Assembly (NCBI RefSeq): GCF_000092645.1 | Contig: NC_014165.1 | Coordinates: 1,736,001-1,800,000 of the forward strand | Direction of reading: 5' to 3' | DNA from: Thermobispora bispora DSM 43833 | GTDB taxonomy: Bacteria > Actinomycetota > Actinomycetes > Streptosporangiales > Streptosporangiaceae | DNA: 64,000 nt | Shown: in pieces, positions 25,047 through 33,450 of the stretch | Layout of the letters: each line of letters starts with the position of its first letter | Position numbering within the stretch: the first letter of the stretch is position 1 | The notes under the pieces: model-generated | What the model saw: the letters and a program-made list of their open reading frames with translations, nothing else | Database searches by the model: none | Told to the model about the DNA's origin: nothing | Made by a program: the position numbers and the translations under genes

Positions 25047-28000
25047 TCAGGTGACCATGGACCGCTCCGCGACACCGGACGGCGGGGAGTGATCCTCGGA
25101 CGCCGCGATCAGAAACTCGGCCCTGATCAAGTCGATCGCGGTGAGGTCGGGGGCGAGCTTGGCGAGCATGCGCCAGAGGGGCCGGAACCGCTCTTCGAGG
25201 TCCCGGCAGCCTTCGTGCCCGCGGGCGGCGGCTCGGGCGAGGAGGGCGCAGGCGATAGAGACCGCCGGCAGCGACACCCAGCCCTCGAGCCGGTCCGGGT
25301 CGCAGCGTTCGGTGACGTACCGCTCCAGCCCGCGCAGCCGGGTGCCGCGCAGCGCCGTGAGCGCGTGGCGGATCAGGTGCGCGGATACCTCGGCGAGGGT
25401 GCGGGCGTCCCGGCTGTTCCTCCGGTCGAACAGAGCCCGTGCCGCGGCCATGCGGGTGTCCACGTCCAGCAGCGCCTTCGGGACGACCTGGGCCGCGCTC
25501 CAGAGCTCTTCGAGCCGCTCCGGCTCGTGGCGGGCCAGCACCTCCGCGGCCCGGTCGAACTTGCCCACGTGCGGGTAGGGGTCACCGCGGCCGAGCAGGA
25601 TCTCCATCGCCGCCGCCCCGCATACCGCCTCGACCTCGGCCCGCAGGTCCGGATGGTCGGCGATCTCGGGCAGGACCGGGCTCGACAGCAGGGCGGCCGC
25701 CACCGGAGCGGTGCGCCACAGCCCCACATCGGACTCCCGGAAACCGGCGGTGCGCCCGGCGGCGAGCCCTGTGGTGATCACGGCGACCACGGTCCGGTCC
25801 GGAGGCAGCCCGGCGGCGGGCAGGTGCCGGAGAGCCTCCGGGTCCCGGCGGAGCGCCGCCGCGCAGTGCCCGATCCACCGGCCGGCCGCCGCGTAGTCGA
25901 CCCGGTTGGCCAGGTCGACGATCGCCCAGAGGCGGTCGAGGCGGGTCACCTCCGGGGGGAACGTCTTCGCACCGGCCAGGTAACCGGACAGCCACCGCTC
26001 CTCGGCGTCGGCTCCGCTGTAGTGGCCCGGCATCGGGCAGGCGAGCAGCTCGCTTGGCTTGGGCCACCGGGGCCACTCCGCGGGGGCCCAGGGGTCCTCC
26101 ACGGCGAGCCGGACGTGCAGCGGGCCGGCGTGCTGTAACGCGGGCGGGAGCGGGATCGAGCCGTCCCGCTCGACCGGGATCAGCTCCGGCCCCCGCCACG
26201 GGGCGGTGTACAGGTAGACGCCCGCGGTGAGCCCGTCCACCCAGACGCACTCATCGAGGATGAGCCGGTCCCCGCTGGCGGTGACGCCCGAGGCGAGCCT
26301 GGCCGGCCGCACGTACCCGATGGGGAGCCGGTAACCGGGCACCGAGAGCACTAGGTCGGCGCTGCGGTACCGGGCCACCGTGTCCTGGGCCTGGGTGAGG
26401 TCGTACCGGCCGCCCTGGGGGGTGAGCCGCTGCACGCACTGGCCGCCCGCGTGGAGCTCTAGCGGCGGGAGCGTGTCCGCGCCGGGCAGGTCGACCCTCA
26501 GGGATTCGGCCTCGGCGAAGAACTCGGCCGCCAGCCGCACCGGGCGGGAGCTCCACTTGGGGCTCTCTCCCCTCCGCTCCAGCAGGACGCGCATCTGGGG
26601 CGGGGAGACGAGCAGCGGCTCGCTCTCGCTCGCCGTCGTGCAGGTGACGACATGCTCGCGCTCCCCGGGGGCGTACTCCGGGGTGGCCGGCTCCACGGTC
26701 ATGCCCGGCCCGGCGGTGAGCACCGCGCGGCCCGGGGCGAGGCCCTCGGGGGTGAACAGGCGCACGCGCGGGTGGTAGGCGGCGGTGAGCCCTTCGGCGA
26801 TGACCACGGTACGGCGGGTGCTCCGGCCGATCGGCCCGCGCACCGTGATCTCGAACGCGCCGAGCAGGGGCCGGGACAGGCCGGCCCAGAGCTCCTCCCC
26901 GAGCTCGACCGGTTCACCGACGGTGAAGGTGCCGGTGAAGACGGCGGGCCCGCCCGCGGCCGGCCGGATGTCGACGTGCCAGGTGAGCGTCGCCTCCGCG
27001 GGCAGCCACACGCGGGGCGGTGCGGCGTGCACGGGCGAGCCGTACGGCGTGGTGACCCCTGGGACGGGGTCGCTGGTGATCACGCGGGGCCGGCTGTACC
27101 CGCGGATCGGGCGGTGCCGGCCGCCAGACAGGCCGACCCAGGTCGCGCCCGCCGGCTCGACCAGGGCGAGGCGCCAGCCGCCCCAGCCGATGGGCAGCGG
27201 GCTCTCGGTGACCACCCGGATCTCCCCGTCAGAGGCGAGATCCCGGTCGCGGGGGTGGAGCACCCAGATCTGGTCCGGGGGCACACCGAGCCGGGGGGAG
27301 ACGTGCCGCCCGTCCTCGCTGAAGATGAGCAGCGGGTCGCCGGGGTCGACGATGTCGAGGTGCGTCTCGTGCGCCGTGCCGTACAGGGAGACCTGGGCGG
27401 AGCGGGCGGGTCGCGGCAGGGGGAAGGTAGTCGCGGGCGCGCCCTCGGCGGCGCCCACCCAGAGCGCGCGGCTCTTGACCACGGTGGGCACCCCGTCGAC
27501 GATCACCTGCCACCGCGCGGTGCCGTCGGGCGCCTCCCCGATGGGCGGCAGCACGATTTGGACGCCCTGCCCGTACGGGTCGATCGCGAGATGTGGCGGC
27601 TCGACCCGGCGCCGTCCCCGGCCAGGCGCGGGCTCCCGGATCAGGTCAAGTTCGCCCTCACGGGCGAGCTCCTGCGCGCGGTCGAGGAACCGCGCGGGCA
27701 GGCCGAGGCCGCTCAGGTCCGGGTCCGGCGAGTGCAGCCGGTCGAGGAGGTCCAGGCACCGGTCGATCACGTCCAGGGCGTAGTCGGTGCCGAAGCGGAT
27801 GAAGTTCTGCGCGGGCTTGTCGAGCGTGCCGAGCCTGCCGGGCCGGTCGGTGGCCCAGGAGAGCAGGGTGCCGGCGTCGATGGTCGGGTCCTGGCGGCGC
27901 CGTTGCACCAGGAGGGTGAAGAAGTCCCGCAGGCAGTAGGTGGGGATGCCCGCGTGCATGAGGATCGGCCCGACGTACCGCTGCGGGTCGTCGAGCACGG

Positions 28001-28373
28001 GCAGGCCGAACCGTTCCAGGGTCGCCAGGTACGCCTTGCCCCAGGCGGTGGCGTCCTGGAGGTCGGGACGGCCGGCGCAGTCCAGCGCCTCCCAGAGGTA
28101 GGGCCAGTAGGTGCCCCGCTGGTAGCGGTGGGCCGCCACGCCGGTGAGGGTGACGGCGATGCAGGCGGGCCAGCGGTCGAAGAACGACCGGTGGCGGCGC
28201 TTTTCCACCCTCAGCCGGTAGAGGTGGCCGAGCGCCCGGGCGGCCGCGTCGAGCGTCCGGCGATCGACCTCCAGCTCGGTGATGAGCGACACGCTGGAGA
28301 GCTTCGGGCCCCACTCGGATTCGAGCCGGTCGAGCAGTGCCGCCAGCTCCCAGTCGGAGAGCACCGTCGTCAT
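25047..28373 (-). CDS. Large protein of unknown function, first gene of the chaperone/RNase/helicase operon
   Basis: A 1108-aa protein I do not recognise. The N-terminal 250 residues are helical, with conserved-looking aromatic stretches (FDRWPACIAVTLTGVAAHRY, GTYWPYLWEAL, YVGPILMHAGIPTYCLRDFF). From about 290 to 830 it is rich in beta-forming segments, Pro and Gly, resembling repeated Ig-like domains (TLTWHVDIRPAAGG, FEITVRGPIGRSTRRTVVIA). The last 250 residues are helical again, Ala/Leu/Arg rich. No signal peptide, no membrane segment, no P-loop. Its size, leading position in the operon and probable own promoter suggest a scaffold or sensor for the four genes that follow. Base composition matches its neighbours. 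Confidence 0.75.
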   Translation of the reverse strand: MTTVLSDWELAALLDRLESEWGPKLSSVSLITELEVDRRTLDAAARALGHLYRLRVEKRRHRSFFDRWPACIAVTLTGVAAHRYQRGTYWPYLWEALDCAGRPDLQDATAWGKAYLATLERFGLPVLDDPQRYVGPILMHAGIPTYCLRDFFTLLVQRRRQDPTIDAGTLLSWATDRPGRLGTLDKPAQNFIRFGTDYALDVIDRCLDLLDRLHSPDPDLSGLGLPARFLDRAQELAREGELDLIREPAPGRGRRRVEPPHLAIDPYGQGVQIVLPPIGEAPDGTARWQVIVDGVPTVVKSRALWVGAAEGAPATTFPLPRPARSAQVSLYGTAHETHLDIVDPGDPLLIFSEDGRHVSPRLGVPPDQIWVLHPRDRDLASDGEIRVVTESPLPIGWGGWRLALVEPAGATWVGLSGGRHRPIRGYSRPRVITSDPVPGVTTPYGSPVHAAPPRVWLPAEATLTWHVDIRPAAGGPAVFTGTFTVGEPVELGEELWAGLSRPLLGAFEITVRGPIGRSTRRTVVIAEGLTAAYHPRVRLFTPEGLAPGRAVLTAGPGMTVEPATPEYAPGEREHVVTCTTASESEPLLVSPPQMRVLLERRGESPKWSSRPVRLAAEFFAEAESLRVDLPGADTLPPLELHAGGQCVQRLTPQGGRYDLTQAQDTVARYRSADLVLSVPGYRLPIGYVRPARLASGVTASGDRLILDECVWVDGLTAGVYLYTAPWRGPELIPVERDGSIPLPPALQHAGPLHVRLAVEDPWAPAEWPRWPKPSELLACPMPGHYSGADAEERWLSGYLAGAKTFPPEVTRLDRLWAIVDLANRVDYAAAGRWIGHCAAALRRDPEALRHLPAAGLPPDRTVVAVITTGLAAGRTAGFRESDVGLWRTAPVAAALLSSPVLPEIADHPDLRAEVEAVCGAAAMEILLGRGDPYPHVGKFDRAAEVLARHEPERLEELWSAAQVVPKALLDVDTRMAAARALFDRRNSRDARTLAEVSAHLIRHALTALRGTRLRGLERYVTERCDPDRLEGWVSLPAVSIACALLARAAARGHEGCRDLEERFRPLWRMLAKLAPDLTAIDLIRAEFLIAASEDHSPPSGVAERSMVT

Positions 28374-28881
28374 CAGATCCGCCCATCGGTGGAACGACGT
28401 GTCGGAGCGCCTTTCGCGCTACCGCATAGTAGTTACCAGTGGATTTGATTCACAGCAAGAGTGTTGAATATCTCGGGTGATGCGAGTATCGTTGGTTCGC
28501 GACTGCGACAGGTCGCAGGCGAACAACGGCCGCGCGCTCTGGTGGCGGTCCTGGAGCGGTACAAAACCACACGGAACCGGTGCTGACGTGCGATCTTAGG
28601 CGGGCCGGTCGGCGGTCGCCAAGAAGATCGTGGCGACAGATCCGGAATGCCGGGTGGCCGGATTGGCCGTTGGGCCGCGACGGGCCGGCCAGGACCGTCC
28701 CACCCCGTGCGGCCGGGGTGAGGCCGCATGGCCACGCGGCCGGCCCTGCCTACCGGCACCCCATTGCCCGGGGCCGGGCGCTTCGGGTATGACTTGCAGA
28801 TCGCGGCCCTATCCCGCCCGGGACGCGGCCGGCCGCCGCTGAACGCGGAACCCGCCGGAAGCCGGACGAACGGAGGCGTCG
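28374..28881. other. Divergent intergenic region between the five-gene operon and pglW
   Basis: About 508 bases without a credible gene. It must supply promoters in both directions. The part around 28430-28500 is AT-richer. A palindrome CTGCGAC-AG-GTCGCAG at 28503-28518 could be a site for a regulator shared by the two divergent defence operons. The pglW side (28560-28870) is GC-rich and shows no clear -35/-10 pair. Confidence 0.5.
28430..28458 (-). promoter_or_regulatory. Candidate promoter of the five-gene operon
   Basis: Read leftward, TTGCTG (28458-28453), a 17-base spacer, then TAACTA (28435-28430) form a good -35/-10 pair about 57 bases from the ATG at 28373. It lies in the AT-richer part of the divergent region. 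Confidence 0.5.
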
Positions 28882-31800
28882 GTGGAACCCGGTAGCAAGC
28901 GCTGGATCGAGGTCACCCCTTCACAGCACGCCCACGAGCGGGGCGGCCTCGCCGCCATCCGGGCACTCCTGCCGGACGCCGAGCCGTACCGCGCCTGGAG
29001 CAACTTCACCTTCACCACCAAGGGCAACCGGCAGTACGAGGTCGACCTGCTCGTCATCGGCAAGGCCGGCATCTTCCTGCTGGAGCTGAAGCACTGGTCC
29101 GGCACCATCACGGGCGACCACCAGACCTGGTTCCACAACGGGTTCGCCGAGGACAACCCGCGCATCCTGGCGGAGAGCAAGGCCAAGCACTTCAAACAGC
29201 TCCTCATCGAGACCGGCGAGCGGGCCGTACCGTTCGTCTACGCGGGCGTGGTGCTGCACAACCCCGAAGCCCAGGTACGGCTCACCGAGCGCGGCCGGGC
29301 CGGGGTCTACCGGATCGACGGTCAAGGCCCGGCCGGCCTGCCTGAGCTGATCAAAGACCTCATCACCGCCGAACCGCGCAACCCCCACCACCTGATCGAC
29401 GCCAAGCGCTCCCAGGACCTCGCCAAGTTGATCAAGAAGGCGGGGGTACGGCAGAGCATGCAGTTCCGCAAGGTCGGCAACCTGCTGCTCGCCGAAGACC
29501 CGATCGCGGAAGGGCCGGGCTGGCAGGACTACCTGGCCAAGCATCCGATGCTCGACCGGCCGCGCCGCGTCCGCTTCTACCTGGTGAACAAGGCCGCCTC
29601 ACCGAACGAACGGGCCGCGATCATGCGGGCCGCCCAGCGCGAGTTCATCGTGCTGGAGAACCTCAACCACCCCGGCATCGCGCGGGCCATCGAGTTCTAC
29701 GAGCACGAACGCGGCCCGGCGGTGGTGTTCGATCACGACCCGACCGAGACGCGCCTCGACCACTTCATGCGGCAGAAGGGCGCGGCACTCACCGTCGAAC
29801 AGCGCGTCGACCTGGTCCGCACGCTCGCCCAGACACTCCGCTACGCGCACTCCCGGCGGCTCGTGCACCGCCGGCTCAGCCCGCTATCGGTGTTCGTCCG
29901 CAACCTCGCCCAGGGCAAGTACGGCGTGCGGGTGAGGGACTGGCACACCGCCGGCCGGCTGATGCCCGGCACGCCCGGCCATCGTGCACAGGTCGCGGGC
30001 ACCCGCACCCTCGACGCCCTGACCGACAAGGGCGCACATGGCTACATCGCCCCCGAGACGCTGCACAGCCCGGACGCGGACCCGATCCTCGCCGACATCT
30101 TCGGGCTCGGTGCCGTCTCCTACCTGATCTTCACTGGTGCCGCCCCCGCCGAGTCGAGCGAGCAGCTCCACCAGCGGCTCGCCCGCGAACGCGGCCTGGA
30201 CGTCCGGGTCGCCCTGGACGGCGCCCCGCAGGCCATGGTCGACCTGGTCCACGACGCCACCGCCGCCGACGCCGACCTGCGCATCGCGTCCGTGGACGAG
30301 TTCGTCGAGCGCCTGGAGCGGCTCGCCCAGGAGGTCACCGCCGAGCAGGCCGCCGCCGAGCAGGTCGATCCGCTCGAGGCGGTGGCGGGGTCGCGGATCG
30401 GCCCCGCCGACGATCCGACCCGGTTCGAGGTGATCCAGCGGCTCGGCCAGGGCTCCACCGCGCTCGCCCTGCTGGTCAAGGACCCGGTGCACGGCCAGGC
30501 GGTGCTCAAGGTCGCCATCGACGAGGAGGACGCGCGGCAGCGGCTGCTCGATGAAGCCGAGGTGCTCCCCCTGGCCCGGGACCCACGCGTGGTGCGCTGC
30601 CTCGAAGGGCCGATGACGGTGGGCGGACGCACCGCCCTGCTGCTGGAGGACGCCGGGCGGGAAACCCTGGCCGCCCTCATCCGCCGGGAAGGCCGGCTCT
30701 CCCTGGACTTCCTCGCCCGGTGGGGCACCGACCTGCTCGACATCCTCGCCGCGCTCGACCTGGCCGGCATCAACCACCGCGACATCAAGCCGGACAACCT
30801 CGCCTTCCGGGAGCTGGGCAAGAACCGCGAGGTCCACCTCACCCTCTTCGACTTCTCCTTGTCGCGGGCCCCGCTGGAGCAGACCGCCGTCGGCACCCCG
30901 CCGTACCTCGACCCGTTCTTCGACCCGGTGCACCGGCCCCGCTACGACGCGGCGGCCGAGCGCTACGCCGCCGCGGTCACGCTCTACGAGATGGCCACCG
31001 GCCAGACCCCGATCTACGGTTCGGGGACCAGCCACCCGGCCGTGATCGACAGCGATGTCACGATCGATCCGGAGGACTTCGAGCCCGGGCCGGCTCGCGA
31101 CCCGCTCATCGCGTTCCTCCGCAAGGCGCTCGCTCGCGATGTCAAGCAGCGCCATGACTCGATCGAGAGCATGCGCCTCGAGTGGCGGGCGGTGTTCGAG
31201 GCGGTGCCGCCCGCGGCCGCCACGCCGGCGAGCGTCAACCCGGTCACCGGCAAGGAGCTCGACGAGGCGGCCGCCCGTGCCACGCTGGACACGCCGATCG
31301 CCGCGGCCGGCCTCACCCCGCGCGCGGTCGACGCGCTGCACCGGATCGACGTCCGCACGGTGCGGGACCTGCTCGCGCGCTCGCCCTTCGAGCTCTCCCG
31401 CCTCTCCGGCGTCGCCGACCCGACGAAGCGGGAGATCAGGCGCCGGGCCAAGCAGTGGCGGGCCCGGCTCCAGCCGGCCACGCCGGAGCCCATCGGCACG
31501 GGTGAACCGGCGGACGATCTCGGGCGCGGGGTCGACGCGGTGCTCCGCTCGCTACTCCCCAAGGGGGTGAAGCCGGACACCGCGGAGGCCCAGGTGCTGC
31601 GCTGCTACCTCGGGCTGGAGGAAACCGAGTCCGCCTGGCCGACCAACGCGGAGCTCGGCGAGGCCGCCGGGGTGACCGCGGGCCGGGTGAGCCAGATCCT
31701 GCCCAAAGCTCGCAAGCGCTGGCGGCAGAGCAAGGCCCTCGCCGAGGTGCGTGACGAGATCGTCCACCTGGTGACCGAGGCGGGCGGGGTGCTCTCCGCC

Positions 31801-33045
31801 GAGGCGATCGCCGAGACCCTGCTCACGCTGCGCGGGTCGGCGGCCGCGGGCGACCAGCGGATGCGGCGGGCGCTGGGACTGGTGCGCACCGCGGTCGAGG
31901 TAGAGGCCGAACGGGGCGGGGAGGCACGCCTGCTGCACCGGCGCACCCGCAACTCCGCGATCGTCGCCCTGGAGGAACCCACCGACCCGGACGCGGTGGC
32001 GGGCACCGACCTGCTCGACTACGCGGTACGGCTCGGCCGGGTCGCCGACCGCCTGGCCGCCGAGGACCCCTTGCCGACGGCCGAGCAGACCGAGGCCCAG
32101 CTCCGCAAGGTCCGGCTGCCGCAGGGCATGGCGGAGCTGCCGGCCGAGCGGCTCGCCGCCCTCGCCGCGGCGGCCTCGGAGCGCGCCGCGGCAAACGGAC
32201 GCGGTGAGATCTACCCCGACGGCCTCGACCCGCGGCGGGCTTTGGAGCGGCTCTCCTCCTCCTTCGGCGTGATCCGGTACGGCCTGACCCCGGACCAGCT
32301 CAAGGCCCGGATCCGCGTCCGCTACCCGCGCGTCGGCCCGCTCCCGGACGACCTGCAGGACCTCGACGCCCTGCTCCGGCTCGCCAGGGTGCCGCTCGTC
32401 TTCCAGGACGGGGTGTTCTGGCCGCGGCGGGACGTGCAGAGCAGCGTGCTGGTGCCGTCGACGCACGGGTCGTTCACCCGCCTCGCCGGTCCGGTGGCCG
32501 ATCGGGACTCCGCCGACTTCGAGCGGCGCCTGACGGCGTCGCTGGAGGAGCGGGGTTTCGTCACGATCAGCGCGAGCTTCCGGGCGTACCCGGAGGCGAT
32601 CCGCGCGCTGGCCGGCCGGTTCGGGGTCGAGGTGGTGGACGTGACCGCCGAGCTGCTGGTCGCGATGCGGACCACCGCTGAGGCGAACAACGTGGACTGG
32701 TCGCTCGTGCTGCGGGCCGACCGGCCGGACGCCGCCCCGCAGGACGCGGCCAACCTCCGCCTGCTGGTCGGCCTCGCCGCAACCGGCCTGGAGGAGCGCC
32801 TGCGCACCGACCCGCGGCCGTTGCTCATCATCGAGGCCGCCCCGCTCGCCCGGTACGACCGGCTCGCCGTGCTGGAGCAGCTCGCCGACAAGGCGACGGA
32901 CCGGCCGGCCGCCCGTTGGCTGCTGGTCCCGGTGGAGCAGGACGGCCGGCCGTACCTCGACAACCGGCCCGCCCCGGGCGCGCTCGGCGCGGTACGGCTT
33001 CCGTCGGCTTGGCTGGTGCAGCAGCGGCGGCAAGCGGCCTCCTGA
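28882..33045 (+). CDS. pglW: PglW: NERD domain plus tandem protein-kinase domains (BREX type 2)
   Basis: A 1387-aa protein starting at GTG 28882 after GGAGGCG. Residues about 16-130 are a NERD nuclease-related domain (QYEVDLLVIGKAGIFLLELK). About 225-480 resemble a kinase fold with lost catalytic residues: HRR (VHRRLSPLSV, 328-337) for HRD, RDW at 352 for DFG. A second kinase domain at about 515-770 is complete: LGQGSTALALLV, Lys543 in VLKVA, INHRDIKPDNLAF at 630-642, and FDFSLS with DFS for DFG. Then come a helix-hairpin-helix-like region (SPFELSRLSGVADPTKREIR) and a sigma-region-4-like helix-turn-helix (TNAELGEAAGVTAGRVSQIL). PglW is a Ser/Thr kinase essential for phage growth limitation in Streptomyces coelicolor. 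Here it precedes pglXYZ. Confidence 0.9.
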   Translation: MEPGSKRWIEVTPSQHAHERGGLAAIRALLPDAEPYRAWSNFTFTTKGNRQYEVDLLVIGKAGIFLLELKHWSGTITGDHQTWFHNGFAEDNPRILAESKAKHFKQLLIETGERAVPFVYAGVVLHNPEAQVRLTERGRAGVYRIDGQGPAGLPELIKDLITAEPRNPHHLIDAKRSQDLAKLIKKAGVRQSMQFRKVGNLLLAEDPIAEGPGWQDYLAKHPMLDRPRRVRFYLVNKAASPNERAAIMRAAQREFIVLENLNHPGIARAIEFYEHERGPAVVFDHDPTETRLDHFMRQKGAALTVEQRVDLVRTLAQTLRYAHSRRLVHRRLSPLSVFVRNLAQGKYGVRVRDWHTAGRLMPGTPGHRAQVAGTRTLDALTDKGAHGYIAPETLHSPDADPILADIFGLGAVSYLIFTGAAPAESSEQLHQRLARERGLDVRVALDGAPQAMVDLVHDATAADADLRIASVDEFVERLERLAQEVTAEQAAAEQVDPLEAVAGSRIGPADDPTRFEVIQRLGQGSTALALLVKDPVHGQAVLKVAIDEEDARQRLLDEAEVLPLARDPRVVRCLEGPMTVGGRTALLLEDAGRETLAALIRREGRLSLDFLARWGTDLLDILAALDLAGINHRDIKPDNLAFRELGKNREVHLTLFDFSLSRAPLEQTAVGTPPYLDPFFDPVHRPRYDAAAERYAAAVTLYEMATGQTPIYGSGTSHPAVIDSDVTIDPEDFEPGPARDPLIAFLRKALARDVKQRHDSIESMRLEWRAVFEAVPPAAATPASVNPVTGKELDEAAARATLDTPIAAAGLTPRAVDALHRIDVRTVRDLLARSPFELSRLSGVADPTKREIRRRAKQWRARLQPATPEPIGTGEPADDLGRGVDAVLRSLLPKGVKPDTAEAQVLRCYLGLEETESAWPTNAELGEAAGVTAGRVSQILPKARKRWRQSKALAEVRDEIVHLVTEAGGVLSAEAIAETLLTLRGSAAAGDQRMRRALGLVRTAVEVEAERGGEARLLHRRTRNSAIVALEEPTDPDAVAGTDLLDYAVRLGRVADRLAAEDPLPTAEQTEAQLRKVRLPQGMAELPAERLAALAAAASERAAANGRGEIYPDGLDPRRALERLSSSFGVIRYGLTPDQLKARIRVRYPRVGPLPDDLQDLDALLRLARVPLVFQDGVFWPRRDVQSSVLVPSTHGSFTRLAGPVADRDSADFERRLTASLEERGFVTISASFRAYPEAIRALAGRFGVEVVDVTAELLVAMRTTAEANNVDWSLVLRADRPDAAPQDAANLRLLVGLAATGLEERLRTDPRPLLIIEAAPLARYDRLAVLEQLADKATDRPAARWLLVPVEQDGRPYLDNRPAPGALGAVRLPSAWLVQQRRQAAS

Positions 33046-33450
33046 CATCACCGCGGGGTCGTTTCCGGGGATGCACGGCAAACGTCGGACGCCACCCAAG
33101 GAAAGGCACACGCGGCAGGGAATCGGGGCAGCCAGGGCGAATACGGGTCACGCTAGGTATCCACGCCTGGATTTCAGGGCTCAGAGAAGGGAGTGCCGTC
33201 CGTAATCGGATGAGCACCACATGAGAGGCTCGCCATCTTCAGCCGACTCCGTATGCAGCCGAGCTCCCCAGAATGGTGCACGTGTTTCGGTGGCGCTTGT
33301 ACCGAAATGTACTGTTCCATAACGATTTGGAGCGTTACAAGATGATTACTTCTGACCGGATTCCCCAGTGAATGTGCGGTCGTTCTTGCGAGACTTTCCG
33401 GAAATGTATGGGTGGCCCCTTATGCGTGCGTAGTCACGGAAGGTGAATAG
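33046..33450 (+). promoter_or_regulatory. Intergenic region with candidate pglX promoter
   Basis: About 405 bases between pglW and pglX with no gene. The second half (33290-33420) is AT-rich. TTGTAC at 33297-33302, 17 bases, then TAACGA at 33320-33325 is a fair -35/-10 pair, followed by about 125 bases before the GTG start of pglX, whose ribosome site is GGAAGG at 33438-33443. A separate promoter for pglXYZ would let the methylase, ATPase and phosphatase-like genes be expressed independently of the kinase. Confidence 0.45.
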
